Shown here piece by piece: positions 34,300 to 43,375 of a DNA stretch of 64,000 bases. The position numbers and the translations under genes are program-made. This DNA comes from Allofournierella massiliensis. Its GTDB lineage: Bacteria > Bacillota > Clostridia > Oscillospirales > Ruminococcaceae. How positions within the stretch are numbered: the first letter of the stretch is position 1; the number at the start of each line of letters is the position of its first letter. The notes under the pieces were generated by a model. The model was not told the DNA's origin, did not search any database, and saw only the letters and a program-made list of their open reading frames with translations. The stretch covers positions 173,120 through 237,119 of the forward strand of contig NZ_SLUM01000001.1 in the NCBI RefSeq assembly GCF_004345265.1. Direction: 5' to 3'.

Positions 34300-35924
34300 T
34301 GAATCTGCAGGAGAAGCTGGACCGGCAGGAATATGCCGAAATCTGGAGCCAGTACTGCGGCTTTCTGGACCTGAGCATGGAGGAATACATGGCCATTCAG
34401 CGGCGGCTGATGACCGAACAGATTCAGCTGTGGAGCGGCTGCATGCTGGGCCAGTCCATTCTGAAGGGCAAAAAGCCCGCCACCATCGAGGAGTTCCGGC
34501 GCATGGTGCCGCTGACCAGCTACGAGGACTATGCCGACATTCTGCTGCGCAAGAACGCCAGTATGCTGCCGGACAATCCGGTCATCTGGATCCAGACCAC
34601 CTGGGAGGGCGGGCGGCATCCCATCAAGCTGGCCCCCTACACCCGCAGCATGCTGGACACCTTCCGGGACAATGTGGTGGCCTGCCTGATTCTGAGCACC
34701 AGCCGCAAAAAGGGCAGCTTCAACGTGGACAAGACCGACAAGGTGCTCTACGGTCTGGCCCCGCTGCCCTACGCCACCGGTCTTTTCCCGCTGGCGCTGA
34801 ACGAGGCCATCGACATCAAATTCCTGCCCGCCGTGAAGGACGCGGTGAACATGAGCTTCAGCGAGCGCAACAAGCTGGGCTTCAAGATGGCCATGCAGCA
34901 GGATGTGGAATACTTCTTCGGCCTGGGCAGCGTGGCCTACGCGGTGAGCCAGAGCCTTTCCCAGATGGGCGGGAAGGCGAAAATGAAGCCCGCCGACCTG
35001 CTCAAGTTCCGGCCGGATATGCTTTTGCGCATCGCCCGGGCAAAGAGCCGCTGCAAAAAGGAAAACCGGCCCCTGAAGCCGAAGGATCTGTTCCGCCTGA
35101 AGGGCTTCATGGTGGCGGGCACCGACAACCGCTGCTATAAGGACGATCTGGAGGAGCTGTGGGGCGTGCGGCCCATGGAGCTGTTCGCCGGCACCGAGCC
35201 CTCCATCATCGGCACCGAGACCTGGACCCGCAACGGCATGTATTTCTTCCCGGATACCTGCTTCTATGAATTTTTGCCCATTGCGGATACCATCCGCCTG
35301 ATGGATGAGCCGGATTACAAGCCCCGCACCTACCTGATGGACGAGGTGGTGCCCGGCGAAGTGTACGAGATCGTGCTCACCGTGCTCAAGGGCGGCGCCT
35401 TTGCCCGCTACCGGGTGGGCGACACCTACCGCTGCGTGGGCCTTTCCAGCCGGGAGGACGGCACCAGCATTCCCCGGTTTGAATATGTGGACCGGGTGCC
35501 CGCCATCATCGACATCGCGGGCTTCACCCGCATTTCCGAGCAGGGCATCCAGAGCGTGCTGGATCTCTCCGGCCTGCCGGTGGTGGGCTGGGTGGCCCTG
35601 AAGGAATACACCGCCGAGAACCGGCCCTACTTCCATCTGTATGTGGAGGTGGAAAAGGCCGAGTTCCTGAACCGGGCGGTGAACACTCAGGTGCTGCGGG
35701 ATCTGCTGACCACCTACTTCAAGTACACCGATCAGGACTACCGGGATCTGAAGAAGATTCTGGGGATGGATCCGCTGAAGGTGACCATTCTTCGCAGCGG
35801 CACCTTTGCCGGGTACTGCGCGGTTCACGGGCGGCCGCCCCGCCACATGAATCCGGATAATTACGCCATGGAGGCCCTGCTGCAAAACCAGCGTGAGGGC
35901 ACCTGGCGGCCGGGCAGGAGGTGA
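34299..35924 (+). CDS. GH3-family acyl-adenylate synthetase
   Basis: 541 residues. Member of the GH3 (auxin-responsive) branch of adenylating enzymes, which activate a carboxylic acid with ATP and join it to an amino acid. Visible marks: SYEDYADILLRK, a TTWEGGRHPIKL segment replacing the usual SSGTT phosphate loop, FAGTEPSIIGTE, and GGAFARYRVGDTYRCVG with the hinge region near residue 375. The phosphate loop is therefore atypical. Operonic with an ICMT-like protein before it and an HD-GYP protein after it, whose Shine-Dalgarno overlaps its stop. A link between a conjugated small molecule and signalling is possible but unproved. Confidence 0.8.
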   Translation: MNLQEKLDRQEYAEIWSQYCGFLDLSMEEYMAIQRRLMTEQIQLWSGCMLGQSILKGKKPATIEEFRRMVPLTSYEDYADILLRKNASMLPDNPVIWIQTTWEGGRHPIKLAPYTRSMLDTFRDNVVACLILSTSRKKGSFNVDKTDKVLYGLAPLPYATGLFPLALNEAIDIKFLPAVKDAVNMSFSERNKLGFKMAMQQDVEYFFGLGSVAYAVSQSLSQMGGKAKMKPADLLKFRPDMLLRIARAKSRCKKENRPLKPKDLFRLKGFMVAGTDNRCYKDDLEELWGVRPMELFAGTEPSIIGTETWTRNGMYFFPDTCFYEFLPIADTIRLMDEPDYKPRTYLMDEVVPGEVYEIVLTVLKGGAFARYRVGDTYRCVGLSSREDGTSIPRFEYVDRVPAIIDIAGFTRISEQGIQSVLDLSGLPVVGWVALKEYTAENRPYFHLYVEVEKAEFLNRAVNTQVLRDLLTTYFKYTDQDYRDLKKILGMDPLKVTILRSGTFAGYCAVHGRPPRHMNPDNYAMEALLQNQREGTWRPGRR

Positions 35925-35929
35925 TTCCA

Positions 35930-38458
35930 ATGGACATGTACGGTTATATCTCTGCCATCGCGCTGTTTATCTACGCGGGCATCTTTCTGGTGGTGCTGGC
36001 CAGCCGCAAAACACGGGAGCTGTGGTCCTTTCTGTGGCTGGTGGTGACCATGGTGTGCTGGGCCGGCGGTTCCATGCTCATGCGCTGGCAGGTGCTGCCC
36101 TCCTATCAGCTGTGGTACCATGTGTCCATTGCCGGGCTTCTGCTCATGGCCTGCGCCTACTACCGCTTCTTGAGCGACTTTGTGGAAACGCCCGCCGGTG
36201 TGTGGGAGAAGATCTATCTGCTGGTGATGGCTGCCATCATCGCCGTGAACGTGAAAACCGGCTTTTTCCTGGCCGCGCCCACGCTTTTGCAGCGGGGCGA
36301 CGAGGTGGTGTTTGAGTACACCATCACCTGGCGGGTGTCGTTTCTGTTTGTGGCGGTGGGCTGGGTCATGGCCCACAGCCTGTATCATCTGTGGAGCGCC
36401 TACCGGGAACGGCCTGCCTACCGGGGCCAGTTCAAGCCGGTGACCCAGGGCATCGTGCTCATGTTTGCCGGCCACGCAGCCCTGATGCTGCCGGTGTTCG
36501 CGGGCTTCCCCATCGACATTCTGGCCGGTGTGGGCAACGCGCTGCTTCTGTTTTACGCGCTGGTGAAAAAGCGGCTGTTCAAGCTGCGGCTGCTGGCGTC
36601 GGAAAGCGTGTGCTACATGGTGGGCCTCACGCTCACCTTTATCCTGTTCTACAACCTGCGCCCCTACCTGATGAAGCATCTGGAAGGGCTGGTGCCCGCC
36701 GCCGAGGATTACGAGGTGATCCTGTTCGCGGTGTTCTTCGTGATCACCGCGGGCGTGTTCTCCTGGCTGTGGCGCAGGCTGGTGAACAATGTGTTCGTGC
36801 GGGAGGAGAACCGCCAGAGCGAGGCGCTGAAGGAATACAGCACCGCGGTGGCCCGCCTGTTGAACGTGCAGGACATTCTGGAAAAGACCGTGGAGGTAAT
36901 CCGGGAAGGGGCCAGCGTGGGCGGTGTGTATGTGTGCACCCGCAACAGCGCCACCGGCGATTACGATGCCCGCTACAGCGATCAGCCTCTGAACGATCTT
37001 TCCTTCTCCATCCGGGCCGACAGCCCGCTGGTGCGGGTGCTGCAGCGCAGCCAGTGCATCGGCTGGAAGCAGTTTGAAAGTACGGTGGACTATAAGGCCA
37101 TGTGGGACAGCGAGAAAAACCAGCTGCGCTACCTGCGGGTGGCGGGCGGTGTGGCGCTCACCGGCGAGGAGGGCGACATGCCCGGCCTGATTCTTGTGGC
37201 CGAGGGCCAGGGCAAGCACCGGGTCAGCGGGCAGGACATGCAGTGGATTCTGTCGGTGGCATCGGTGGCCTCCATGGCGCTGAAGAACGCAGCCCTTTAC
37301 GAGCAGGCCTACCACGAAGCCCGGGTGGACGATCTGACCGGCCTTTTGAACCGCAAACACTTTTTGCAGGTGCTGGAGGAGCAGTTTGTCACCACACAGG
37401 AAAGCACTCTGGCGCTGATGATCGTGAATGTGGACGACTTCAAGCTGTACAACCAGCTTTACGGCCAGAAGGAAGGCGACCTTGCCCTGCGCCGCATTGC
37501 GGACATCATCCGCAGCAGCGTGGGCGATAACGGCTTTGTGGCCCGTTACAGCGGCAAGGAATTCGCGGTGCTGCTGCCCCGGTACGATGTGCTGGCCACC
37601 CGCACGCTGGCGGAATCCATCCGGGATCAGGTGTTCAACATGAACCGCTGCACCGTGGATCACAAGCTGAAGGTGCTGACTTTAAGCATCGGCATCAGCG
37701 CCGCCCCCTTCGACGCGGCCACCAGCCGGGAGCTGATGGACAACGCCGACATGGCGGTGTACCATGTGAAGCACAGCGGCAAAAACGGCATCGAGATCTT
37801 CCAGTCGGTGCTGCGCAAGACGGACGGCGGGGCCGAAAAGGTGGATCATGCCCACATCTATCAGGGCTACGAGCAGACGGTGCTGGCTTTGATGGCCGCC
37901 ATCGACGCCAAGGATCACTACACCTTCAACCACTCCCACAATGTGGCCTACTACGCCACCTCGCTGGCAAAGGCCGCGGGCCTGAACGCGGACATGATCG
38001 AGATCGTGCGGCAGGCGGCCCTTCTGCACGACATCGGCAAGATCGGCATTCCGGAAACGGTGCTGAACAAGAACGGCAGGCTTACCGAAGAGGAGTATGA
38101 GCAGATGCAGGGCCATGTGGAGGCGGCGGTGGGCATCATCCGCTATCTGCCCGCGCTGGATTACATCATCCCGGCGGTGATCGGCCACCACGAGCGGTAC
38201 GATGGTCGGGGCTATCCCCGGCGCATCGGCGGGGAGGATATCCCCCTGCTGGCCCGGATTCTGTGCATCGCCGATTCCTTCGACGCCATGACCAGCCGCC
38301 GCTGTTACAAGGAGGCGGTGAGCCTGGAGCGCGGCATCTGCATTTTGCAGGAGGAGGCCGGCCGCCAGTTTGATCCAAAACTCGTGCCCGTCTTTGTGGC
38401 CGAGCTGAAGCGGGGCGGCATCCATCTGGCAGGGCAGCGCCCCGGCGCGGATCAATGA
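35930..38458 (+). CDS. Membrane 7TM-GAF-GGDEF-HD-GYP signalling protein
   Basis: 842 residues from ATG 35930, preceded by a near-perfect AGGAGGTGAT site overlapping the GH3 stop. Residues 1-225 hold about seven to eight hydrophobic helices (histidine-kinase 7TM sensor type); about 290-455 look GAF-like; about 465-620 are a GGDEF domain with DDLTGLLNRKHF but a degenerate signature SGKEF; about 640-835 are an HD-GYP domain with LLHDIGKIGIP and HHERYDGRGYP. The phosphodiesterase part appears active and would hydrolyse cyclic dinucleotides; the GGDEF part is probably a GTP-binding regulatory domain. Membrane-bound, cytoplasmic output. Confidence 0.9.
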   Translation: MDMYGYISAIALFIYAGIFLVVLASRKTRELWSFLWLVVTMVCWAGGSMLMRWQVLPSYQLWYHVSIAGLLLMACAYYRFLSDFVETPAGVWEKIYLLVMAAIIAVNVKTGFFLAAPTLLQRGDEVVFEYTITWRVSFLFVAVGWVMAHSLYHLWSAYRERPAYRGQFKPVTQGIVLMFAGHAALMLPVFAGFPIDILAGVGNALLLFYALVKKRLFKLRLLASESVCYMVGLTLTFILFYNLRPYLMKHLEGLVPAAEDYEVILFAVFFVITAGVFSWLWRRLVNNVFVREENRQSEALKEYSTAVARLLNVQDILEKTVEVIREGASVGGVYVCTRNSATGDYDARYSDQPLNDLSFSIRADSPLVRVLQRSQCIGWKQFESTVDYKAMWDSEKNQLRYLRVAGGVALTGEEGDMPGLILVAEGQGKHRVSGQDMQWILSVASVASMALKNAALYEQAYHEARVDDLTGLLNRKHFLQVLEEQFVTTQESTLALMIVNVDDFKLYNQLYGQKEGDLALRRIADIIRSSVGDNGFVARYSGKEFAVLLPRYDVLATRTLAESIRDQVFNMNRCTVDHKLKVLTLSIGISAAPFDAATSRELMDNADMAVYHVKHSGKNGIEIFQSVLRKTDGGAEKVDHAHIYQGYEQTVLALMAAIDAKDHYTFNHSHNVAYYATSLAKAAGLNADMIEIVRQAALLHDIGKIGIPETVLNKNGRLTEEEYEQMQGHVEAAVGIIRYLPALDYIIPAVIGHHERYDGRGYPRRIGGEDIPLLARILCIADSFDAMTSRRCYKEAVSLERGICILQEEAGRQFDPKLVPVFVAELKRGGIHLAGQRPGADQ

Positions 38459-38472
38459 TCCCATTCATCCAT

Positions 38473-38526
38473 GGCTTTTTCTCCGCATGCTGCGGCGGCG
38501 GAGAAAAAGCCATTGCTGTTTTTTTG
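38473..38526 (+). terminator. Terminator after the HD-GYP operon
   Basis: Perfect 13-bp stem GGCTTTTTCTCCG (38473-38485) with its complement (38499-38511), followed by a run of Ts from 38519. Confidence 0.88.
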
Positions 38527-38629
38527 CGAATGCGGCAATATTTTTTTCAAAACGGATAACAACCAGCAAGCGGCGGGCCCGCCTTATGGGGTACAATAAA
38601 CAGGGAACGCCGAGCAAGGAGGAACAACC

Positions 38630-39472
38630 ATGGACAACATGACCTTTGAGCAGGCCGAACAGCTGCTCACCACCGCCCAGAAGGACCGGATCGCCCGCTG
38701 CCTGTGGGAGGAGCTGAAGCTGCCCCAGGGGCTGAATCAGGTGGAAAAGGCCTTTGCCTTCGGCCTTTACACCTTTGTGCAGTACGAGGATCGGGGCGCG
38801 CTGCGCCAGTATTTTGCCCCGGAGGAAGGCCAGCCGGCCCCGGAGCATGCCGCCCATGCCCCGGAGGAACCGCCCGTTTTGCCGCAGCCCGAGGCCCCGC
38901 AGCAGCCTGCTCCCGCTGCCCCGCAGCCGGAACCGACCCCGGAAATTACCATGCCAAAAACCGAGACCCGCCCGGATGCGTGTGTGGAAAACATTGATCT
39001 GTTGGAAATCAAACATACGCAGCCGGAGCAAATCCGGTATACTCAGGCCGTACCCGAGAAAACCGACGCCCCCGCCCAGCCGCCCAAGGCGGCCCCGGAG
39101 CAGGGCGCGAAAAAAGGAGGACGGCCAATGTATCCCTATATCAAGAACATCCCCCACGAGCAGCCGCAGGATCTGGCGGCGCTGGTGAGCGTGCAGCCGG
39201 GGCAGATCGTCAGCCGCACCCTGGCCCAGAACCCGGCGGTGAGCCTGACCCTGTTCGCCTTTCATGAGGGCGAGGAGATCAGCACCCATTCCTCCGAGGG
39301 CGACGCCATGGTGCAGGTGCTGGAGGGCGAGGGCCTGTTCACGGTGGACGGTGTTGAGCATACCGTCGCGGCCGGTCAGGTGCTGGTGATGCCCGCGGGC
39401 AAGCCCCACGCGGTGTATGCGCCCCGCAGCTTCAAGATGCTGCTCACCGTGGTATTCCCCCGCAAGGAGTGA
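38630..39472 (+). CDS. Cupin-domain protein with N-terminal extension and internal start
   Basis: 280 residues; AAGGAGG site before ATG 38630. Residues 1-65 are a helical region (QVEKAFAFGLYTFVQYEDRG) of unknown family; 65-160 are a Pro/Ala/Glu-rich linker; 167-280 are a complete Cupin_2 barrel (HEGEEISTHSSEGDAM, AGQVLVMPAGKPHAVYA). Directly before residue 167 an AAAGGAGG site (39113-39120) is followed after 7 bases by an in-frame ATG (39128), so a free 114-residue cupin is likely made from the same gene. Such small cupins are usually stand-alone. It precedes the pyruvate formate-lyase genes; no functional link is proved. Confidence 0.8.
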   Translation: MDNMTFEQAEQLLTTAQKDRIARCLWEELKLPQGLNQVEKAFAFGLYTFVQYEDRGALRQYFAPEEGQPAPEHAAHAPEEPPVLPQPEAPQQPAPAAPQPEPTPEITMPKTETRPDACVENIDLLEIKHTQPEQIRYTQAVPEKTDAPAQPPKAAPEQGAKKGGRPMYPYIKNIPHEQPQDLAALVSVQPGQIVSRTLAQNPAVSLTLFAFHEGEEISTHSSEGDAMVQVLEGEGLFTVDGVEHTVAAGQVLVMPAGKPHAVYAPRSFKMLLTVVFPRKE

Positions 39473-39599
39473 GGAACCCAAAAATTGTTTTACCGCGGCC
39501 CGGCGGAGGAAGGAGAGAGCCCCCACCCCGCCGCGATAACGCCCAGCCATGGGCGAACCGATATTTATTTACCATCCAAATACAGGAGGGCACAGGCCA

Positions 39600-41672
39600 A
39601 TGAGACAGGAATGGAAGGATTTTACCCCCGGAGTCTGGCAGAATGAGATCAACGTGCGGGACTTCATCCAGAAGAACTACACCCCCTACGAGGGCGACGA
39701 GAGCTTCTTGCAGGGCCCCACGAAGGAGACCACTGAGCTGTGGGATCAGGTCATGGAGCTGACCGCCAAGGAGCGGGAGGCAGGCGGCGTGCTGGACATG
39801 GACACCCGCGTCATCTCCACCATCACCTCCCACGGCCCCGGTTATCTGGACAAGAGCAAGGAGAAGATTGTGGGCTTCCAGACCGATAAGCCCTTCAAGC
39901 GCTCCCTGCAGCCCAACGGCGGCATCCGCATGGCCATGAAGGCCTGCGAGGACAACGGCTACCATGTGGATCCGGAAGTGGTGGAAATCTACACCAAATA
40001 CCGCAAGACCCACAACGAGGGCGTGTTCGACGCCTACACCCCGGAGATGCGCGCCTGCCGCTCCAGCCACATCATCACCGGCCTGCCCGATGCCTACGGC
40101 CGCGGCCGCATCATCGGCGACTACCGCCGTGTGGCCCTGTACGGCGTGGACCGGCTGATCGAGGACAAGCAGAGTCAGAAGGACTCCACCCGCGTGATCA
40201 TGTATTCCGACGTAATCCGCGAGCGCGAGGAGCTGAGCGAGCAGATCAAGGCGCTGAAGGAGCTGAAGGAGCTGGGCAAGATCTACGGCTTCGACATCTC
40301 CCAGCCCGCCAAGAACACCCAGGAGGCCATCCAGTGGCTGTACTTCGGCTATCTGGCCGCGGTGAAGGAGCAGAACGGCGCCGCCATGAGCCTGGGCCGC
40401 ACCAGCACCTTCCTGGACATCTACGCCCAGCGCGACCTGGCAAACGGAACCTTCACCGAGAGCCAGATTCAGGAGATGGTGGACCACTTCATCATGAAGC
40501 TGCGTCTGGTCAAGTTTGCCCGTACCCCCGAGTACAACGCCCTGTTCAGCGGCGACCCCACCTGGGTTACCGAGTCCATCGGCGGCGTGGGCATCGACGG
40601 CCGGCCTCTGGTCACCAAAATGAGCTTCCGCTACCTGCACACGCTGGAGAACCTGGGCACCGCCCCCGAACCCAACATGACCGTGCTCTGGTCCACCCGG
40701 CTGCCCATCAACTTCAAGCGTTACTGCGCCAGGATGAGCATCGCCACCAGCTCCATCCAGTATGAGAACGACGACCTGATGCGCGTCACCCACGGCGACG
40801 ACTACGCCATTGCCTGCTGCGTGTCCAGCATGCGTGTGGGCAAGGAGATGCAGTTCTTCGGCGCCCGCGCCAACCTGGCCAAGTGCCTGCTGTATGCCAT
40901 CAACGGCGGCGTGGACGAGATCAGCAAAAAGCAGGTTGGCCCCCGCTTCCGCCCCATCGAGGACGAGTACCTGAACTACGAGGACGTGATGCAGCGGTTT
41001 GACGACATGATGCAGTGGCTGGCCCGGGTGTATGTGAACGCCCTGAACATCATCCACTACATGCACGACAAGTACTGCTACGAGCGCATCCAGATGGCCC
41101 TGCACGACAAGGAGGTCACCCGCTGGTTCGCCACCGGCATCGCCGGCCTGTCCGTGGTGGCCGACTCCCTGAGCGCCATCAAGTACGCAAAGGTCAAGAC
41201 CATCCGGGATGAGAACGGCATCGTGGTGGACTACGCGGTGGAGGGCGACTTCCCCAAGTACGGCAACGACGACGACCGCGTGGACCAGATCGCCCACGAC
41301 ATCGTGCACCGCTTCATGCAGCACATCAAGTCCAACCACACCTACCGCGGCGGCAAGCCCACCACCTCCATCCTGACCATCACCTCCAACGTGGTGTACG
41401 GCAAGAACACCGGTTCCACCCCGGACGGCCGTAAGGGCGGCGAGCCCTTCGCCCCCGGCGCCAACCCCATGCACCATCGCGACAGCCACGGCGCCGTGGC
41501 GTCCCTGAGCTCGGTGGCCAAGCTGCCCTTCAAGGATGCCCAGGACGGCATCTCCAACACCTTCTCCATCATCCCCGGCGCGCTGGGCAAGGAGGATCAG
41601 GTGTTCTTCGGCGAGATCGAGCTGGACATGCCCCACGACTGCGCCTGCTGCGAGCCCAACGTGGAGCTGTAA
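39600..41672 (+). CDS. pflB: Pyruvate formate-lyase catalytic body lacking the glycyl-radical domain
   Basis: 690 residues from ATG 39600 (AGGAGG site). It converts pyruvate and CoA to formate and acetyl-CoA in fermentation. The active-site cysteine pair is Cys406-Cys407 in [10 protein letters not shown], and the family's [21 protein letters not shown] segment is followed by PGALGKED. Normal PflB (about 740-760 residues) then continues into the LLDGY...RVSGYAV glycyl-radical domain; here it stops with a Cys-rich tail (Cys681, 683, 684). The missing domain is the separate gene 163 bases downstream, then the activase. The two parts must assemble for activity. No sign of a sequencing error: the second gene has its own start and ribosome site. 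Confidence 0.93.
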   Translation: MRQEWKDFTPGVWQNEINVRDFIQKNYTPYEGDESFLQGPTKETTELWDQVMELTAKEREAGGVLDMDTRVISTITSHGPGYLDKSKEKIVGFQTDKPFKRSLQPNGGIRMAMKACEDNGYHVDPEVVEIYTKYRKTHNEGVFDAYTPEMRACRSSHIITGLPDAYGRGRIIGDYRRVALYGVDRLIEDKQSQKDSTRVIMYSDVIREREELSEQIKALKELKELGKIYGFDISQPAKNTQEAIQWLYFGYLAAVKEQNGAAMSLGRTSTFLDIYAQRDLANGTFTESQIQEMVDHFIMKLRLVKFARTPEYNALFSGDPTWVTESIGGVGIDGRPLVTKMSFRYLHTLENLGTAPEPNMTVLWSTRLPINFKRYCARMSIATSSIQYENDDLMRVTHGDDYAIACCVSSMRVGKEMQFFGARANLAKCLLYAINGGVDEISKKQVGPRFRPIEDEYLNYEDVMQRFDDMMQWLARVYVNALNIIHYMHDKYCYERIQMALHDKEVTRWFATGIAGLSVVADSLSAIKYAKVKTIRDENGIVVDYAVEGDFPKYGNDDDRVDQIAHDIVHRFMQHIKSNHTYRGGKPTTSILTITSNVVYGKNTGSTPDGRKGGEPFAPGANPMHHRDSHGAVASLSSVAKLPFKDAQDGISNTFSIIPGALGKEDQVFFGEIELDMPHDCACCEPNVEL

Positions 41673-41677
41673 TCAAA

Positions 41678-41722
41678 GGCACCACCGCACAATTCACGCC
41701 TGGCGGCTCAGGCGGTGCCGCC
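41678..41722. repeat. Half copy of the dispersed element (copy D) in the pflB split
   Basis: GGCACCACCGCACAATTCACGCC followed by CGGCTCAGGCGG matches, base for base in most positions, the right end of copy A read on the other strand. Only one end is present. It sits six bases after the pflB stop, between the catalytic body and the glycyl-radical gene. (The first motif is given as its start, GGCACCACCGCACAATTC.). Confidence 0.68.
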
Positions 41723-41835
41723 TGTAAAAGACAAGCACAATCCCCGGCGGCGGGGTGCAGCCTGCGCCCCGCCCCGGTTTTTCCAAAACCCCCAGGGCAA
41801 TACTGTTGCCCCAAGCAAAAAGGAGTGTATTCACT

Positions 41836-42078
41836 ATGAAGATCAGTGATTCTCAGATCGACAACCTGGTTGGCCTGCTGGACGGCTACGCCGAGAAGGG
41901 CGGCCATCACCTGAATGTGAACGTGTTCACCAAGGAGACCCTGCTGGATGCGCAGGCTCATCCCGAAAAGTACCCCCAGCTGACCGTGCGCGTGTCCGGC
42001 TACGCGGTGAACTTCAACAAGCTTACCAAGGAGCAGCAGGACGAGGTCATCAGCCGTACCTTCCACGAAGGCATGTAA
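41836..42078 (+). CDS. grcA: Separate glycyl-radical domain of pyruvate formate-lyase (GrcA-like)
   Basis: 80 residues with an AAAAAGGAG site before the ATG. It aligns with the last 70 or so residues of Pfl[35 protein letters not shown] with the radical glycine Gly55 in RVSGYAV, and the terminal [13 protein letters not shown]. coli GrcA (YfiD) is a 127-residue spare of this domain; here it is the only one visible, because the neighbouring pflB lacks its own. It would carry the radical and dock on the PflB body. Between pflB and pflA, one base before the activase start. The symbol reflects family likeness, not proved equivalence. Confidence 0.9.
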   Translation: MKISDSQIDNLVGLLDGYAEKGGHHLNVNVFTKETLLDAQAHPEKYPQLTVRVSGYAVNFNKLTKEQQDEVISRTFHEGM

Positions 42079-42079
42079 G

Positions 42080-42853
42080 ATGGAAACGGAACAAACCGCG
42101 CCGCTCACCGGGCGCATCCATTCGGTGGAGAGCTTCGGCACCGTGGACGGGCCGGGCATCCGGTTCGTGGTGTTCTTTCAGGGCTGCCCCATGCGGTGCG
42201 CCTTCTGCCACAACCCGGATACCTGGGCCTTCACCGGTGGCCAGCAGATGACCGCCGACGAATTGCTGGACCAGTACGAGAAGAACAAGAGCTTTTATAG
42301 GGGCGGCGGCATCACCGCCACCGGCGGCGAACCGCTGGCCCAGCTGCCCTTTCTCACCGAGCTGTTCCAAAAGGCAAAGCAGCGGGGCATCCACACCTGC
42401 CTGGACACAAGCGGCATCTTTTACAATGACAAAAAGAAAGACCAGTTCGCGGCCCTTTTCGCGGTTACCGATCTGGTGCTGCTGGACTTCAAGCACAGCG
42501 ACGAGGCAGGCCACAAGGCCCTGACCGGCCAGCCGCAGGCCCCGGTTCTGGCCTTTGCCGCCGCGCTGGAAAAAGCGGGCGTGCCCATGGTGGCGCGCCA
42601 TGTGGTGGTGCCCGGCCGCACCGACGGCGAAGAGCACCTGCACCGGCTGGGCCGGATGCTGGGCGGCTACCGGAACCTGAAGGGGATGGAGGTGCTGCCC
42701 TACCACACCATGGGCGTGAACAAGTACAAGGCCCTGGGCCTTGACTACCCCCTGGAAGGGGTGCCCGCGCTGGAAAAGGCGGCCGCGGCAAAAGCTCGGC
42801 AGATCCTGCTGGACGAGATCCGCGCCGTGCGCGCCGGGCGGCAAACGTCCTGA
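42080..42853 (+). CDS. pflA: Pyruvate formate-lyase activating enzyme
   Basis: 257 residues. Radical-SAM enzyme that abstracts hydrogen from the PFL glycine. Cluster motif CPMRCAFCHNP (CxxxCxxC) near residues 35-42, VDGPGIRFVVFFQGC before it, and ATGGEPLAQLPF, the GGE methionine-binding element. Length is standard. It starts one base after the stop of the glycyl-radical gene, so the small radical subunit and its activase are translationally coupled. A strong terminator follows. Confidence 0.93.
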   Translation: METEQTAPLTGRIHSVESFGTVDGPGIRFVVFFQGCPMRCAFCHNPDTWAFTGGQQMTADELLDQYEKNKSFYRGGGITATGGEPLAQLPFLTELFQKAKQRGIHTCLDTSGIFYNDKKKDQFAALFAVTDLVLLDFKHSDEAGHKALTGQPQAPVLAFAAALEKAGVPMVARHVVVPGRTDGEEHLHRLGRMLGGYRNLKGMEVLPYHTMGVNKYKALGLDYPLEGVPALEKAAAAKARQILLDEIRAVRAGRQTS

Positions 42854-42869
42854 TTTTTATGAAAAACAG

Positions 42870-42917
42870 AAAAACTCCCCCGCTTGCGGCATCTGCCGCA
42901 GGCGGGGGAGTTTTTGT
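42870..42917 (+). terminator. Terminator of the pfl operon
   Basis: Long hairpin (42870-42890 with 42895-42915, one mismatch) with A run before and T run after. It marks the left limit of the phage-derived region and can also end the reverse-strand ImmA transcript. Confidence 0.93.
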
Positions 42918-42930
42918 TATGTAAGAGATT

Positions 42931-43359
42931 TCATGGGCATTGCAGCCGCAGGCCACGGCGCTGGGTGTAGTATTCCAGCGCGTCCCGCACGGTTTTTTCC
43001 GGCCAGCCGGTGGCTTCCGCCAGCTGCCAGGGCTCGGTGTAGCCGTCTGCCACCAGCTCCTGCAATTCCGAAAAGGGCAGGTAGTGCTCGTAGTGCCAGC
43101 GGTTGGCCCGGTCCTCGTGCTGAGCTACCAGCTCAAAGGGGCTGTGCACCGCGTGGGTGGCCCCGGTGGCGCAGTGGCCCACCTCATGGGCCAGCGCGGC
43201 GGTGAAGTCCGCCACGGTCTCGAACTGGTCGAAGTCCAGAAAAATGCCGTAGCGGCCGTCCATTTCCAGCGTGGCGGCGTCTGCAAAGCCGATGGAATAG
43301 GGGATCAGGGTCACGCCCAGCCGGCGCACGTCCTGATAAATGGTTGCCAATGATGCCAT
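42931..43359 (-). CDS. ImmA/IrrE-family metallopeptidase
   Basis: 142 residues from ATG 43359 (GGGAGGG site). Zinc-protease motif AHEVGHC in the middle, with a downstream Glu-rich helix (FELVAQHEDRANRWHYEHY) typical of ImmA. In ICEBs1, phi105 and PBSX-like elements this protein cleaves the XRE-type repressor and induces the element. It lies 16 bases after the repressor gene in the same operon, matching that pair. Confidence 0.88.
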   Translation of the reverse strand: MASLATIYQDVRRLGVTLIPYSIGFADAATLEMDGRYGIFLDFDQFETVADFTAALAHEVGHCATGATHAVHSPFELVAQHEDRANRWHYEHYLPFSELQELVADGYTEPWQLAEATGWPEKTVRDALEYYTQRRGLRLQCP

Positions 43360-43375
43360 GCGGCCCTCCCGGCGG

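Noticed and set aside
41836..42078. pflB 3' end broken by a sequencing error
   Set aside because: The gap contains 163 bases with a repeat, and the second part has its own ATG and AAAAAGGAG site, which a simple indel would not create.
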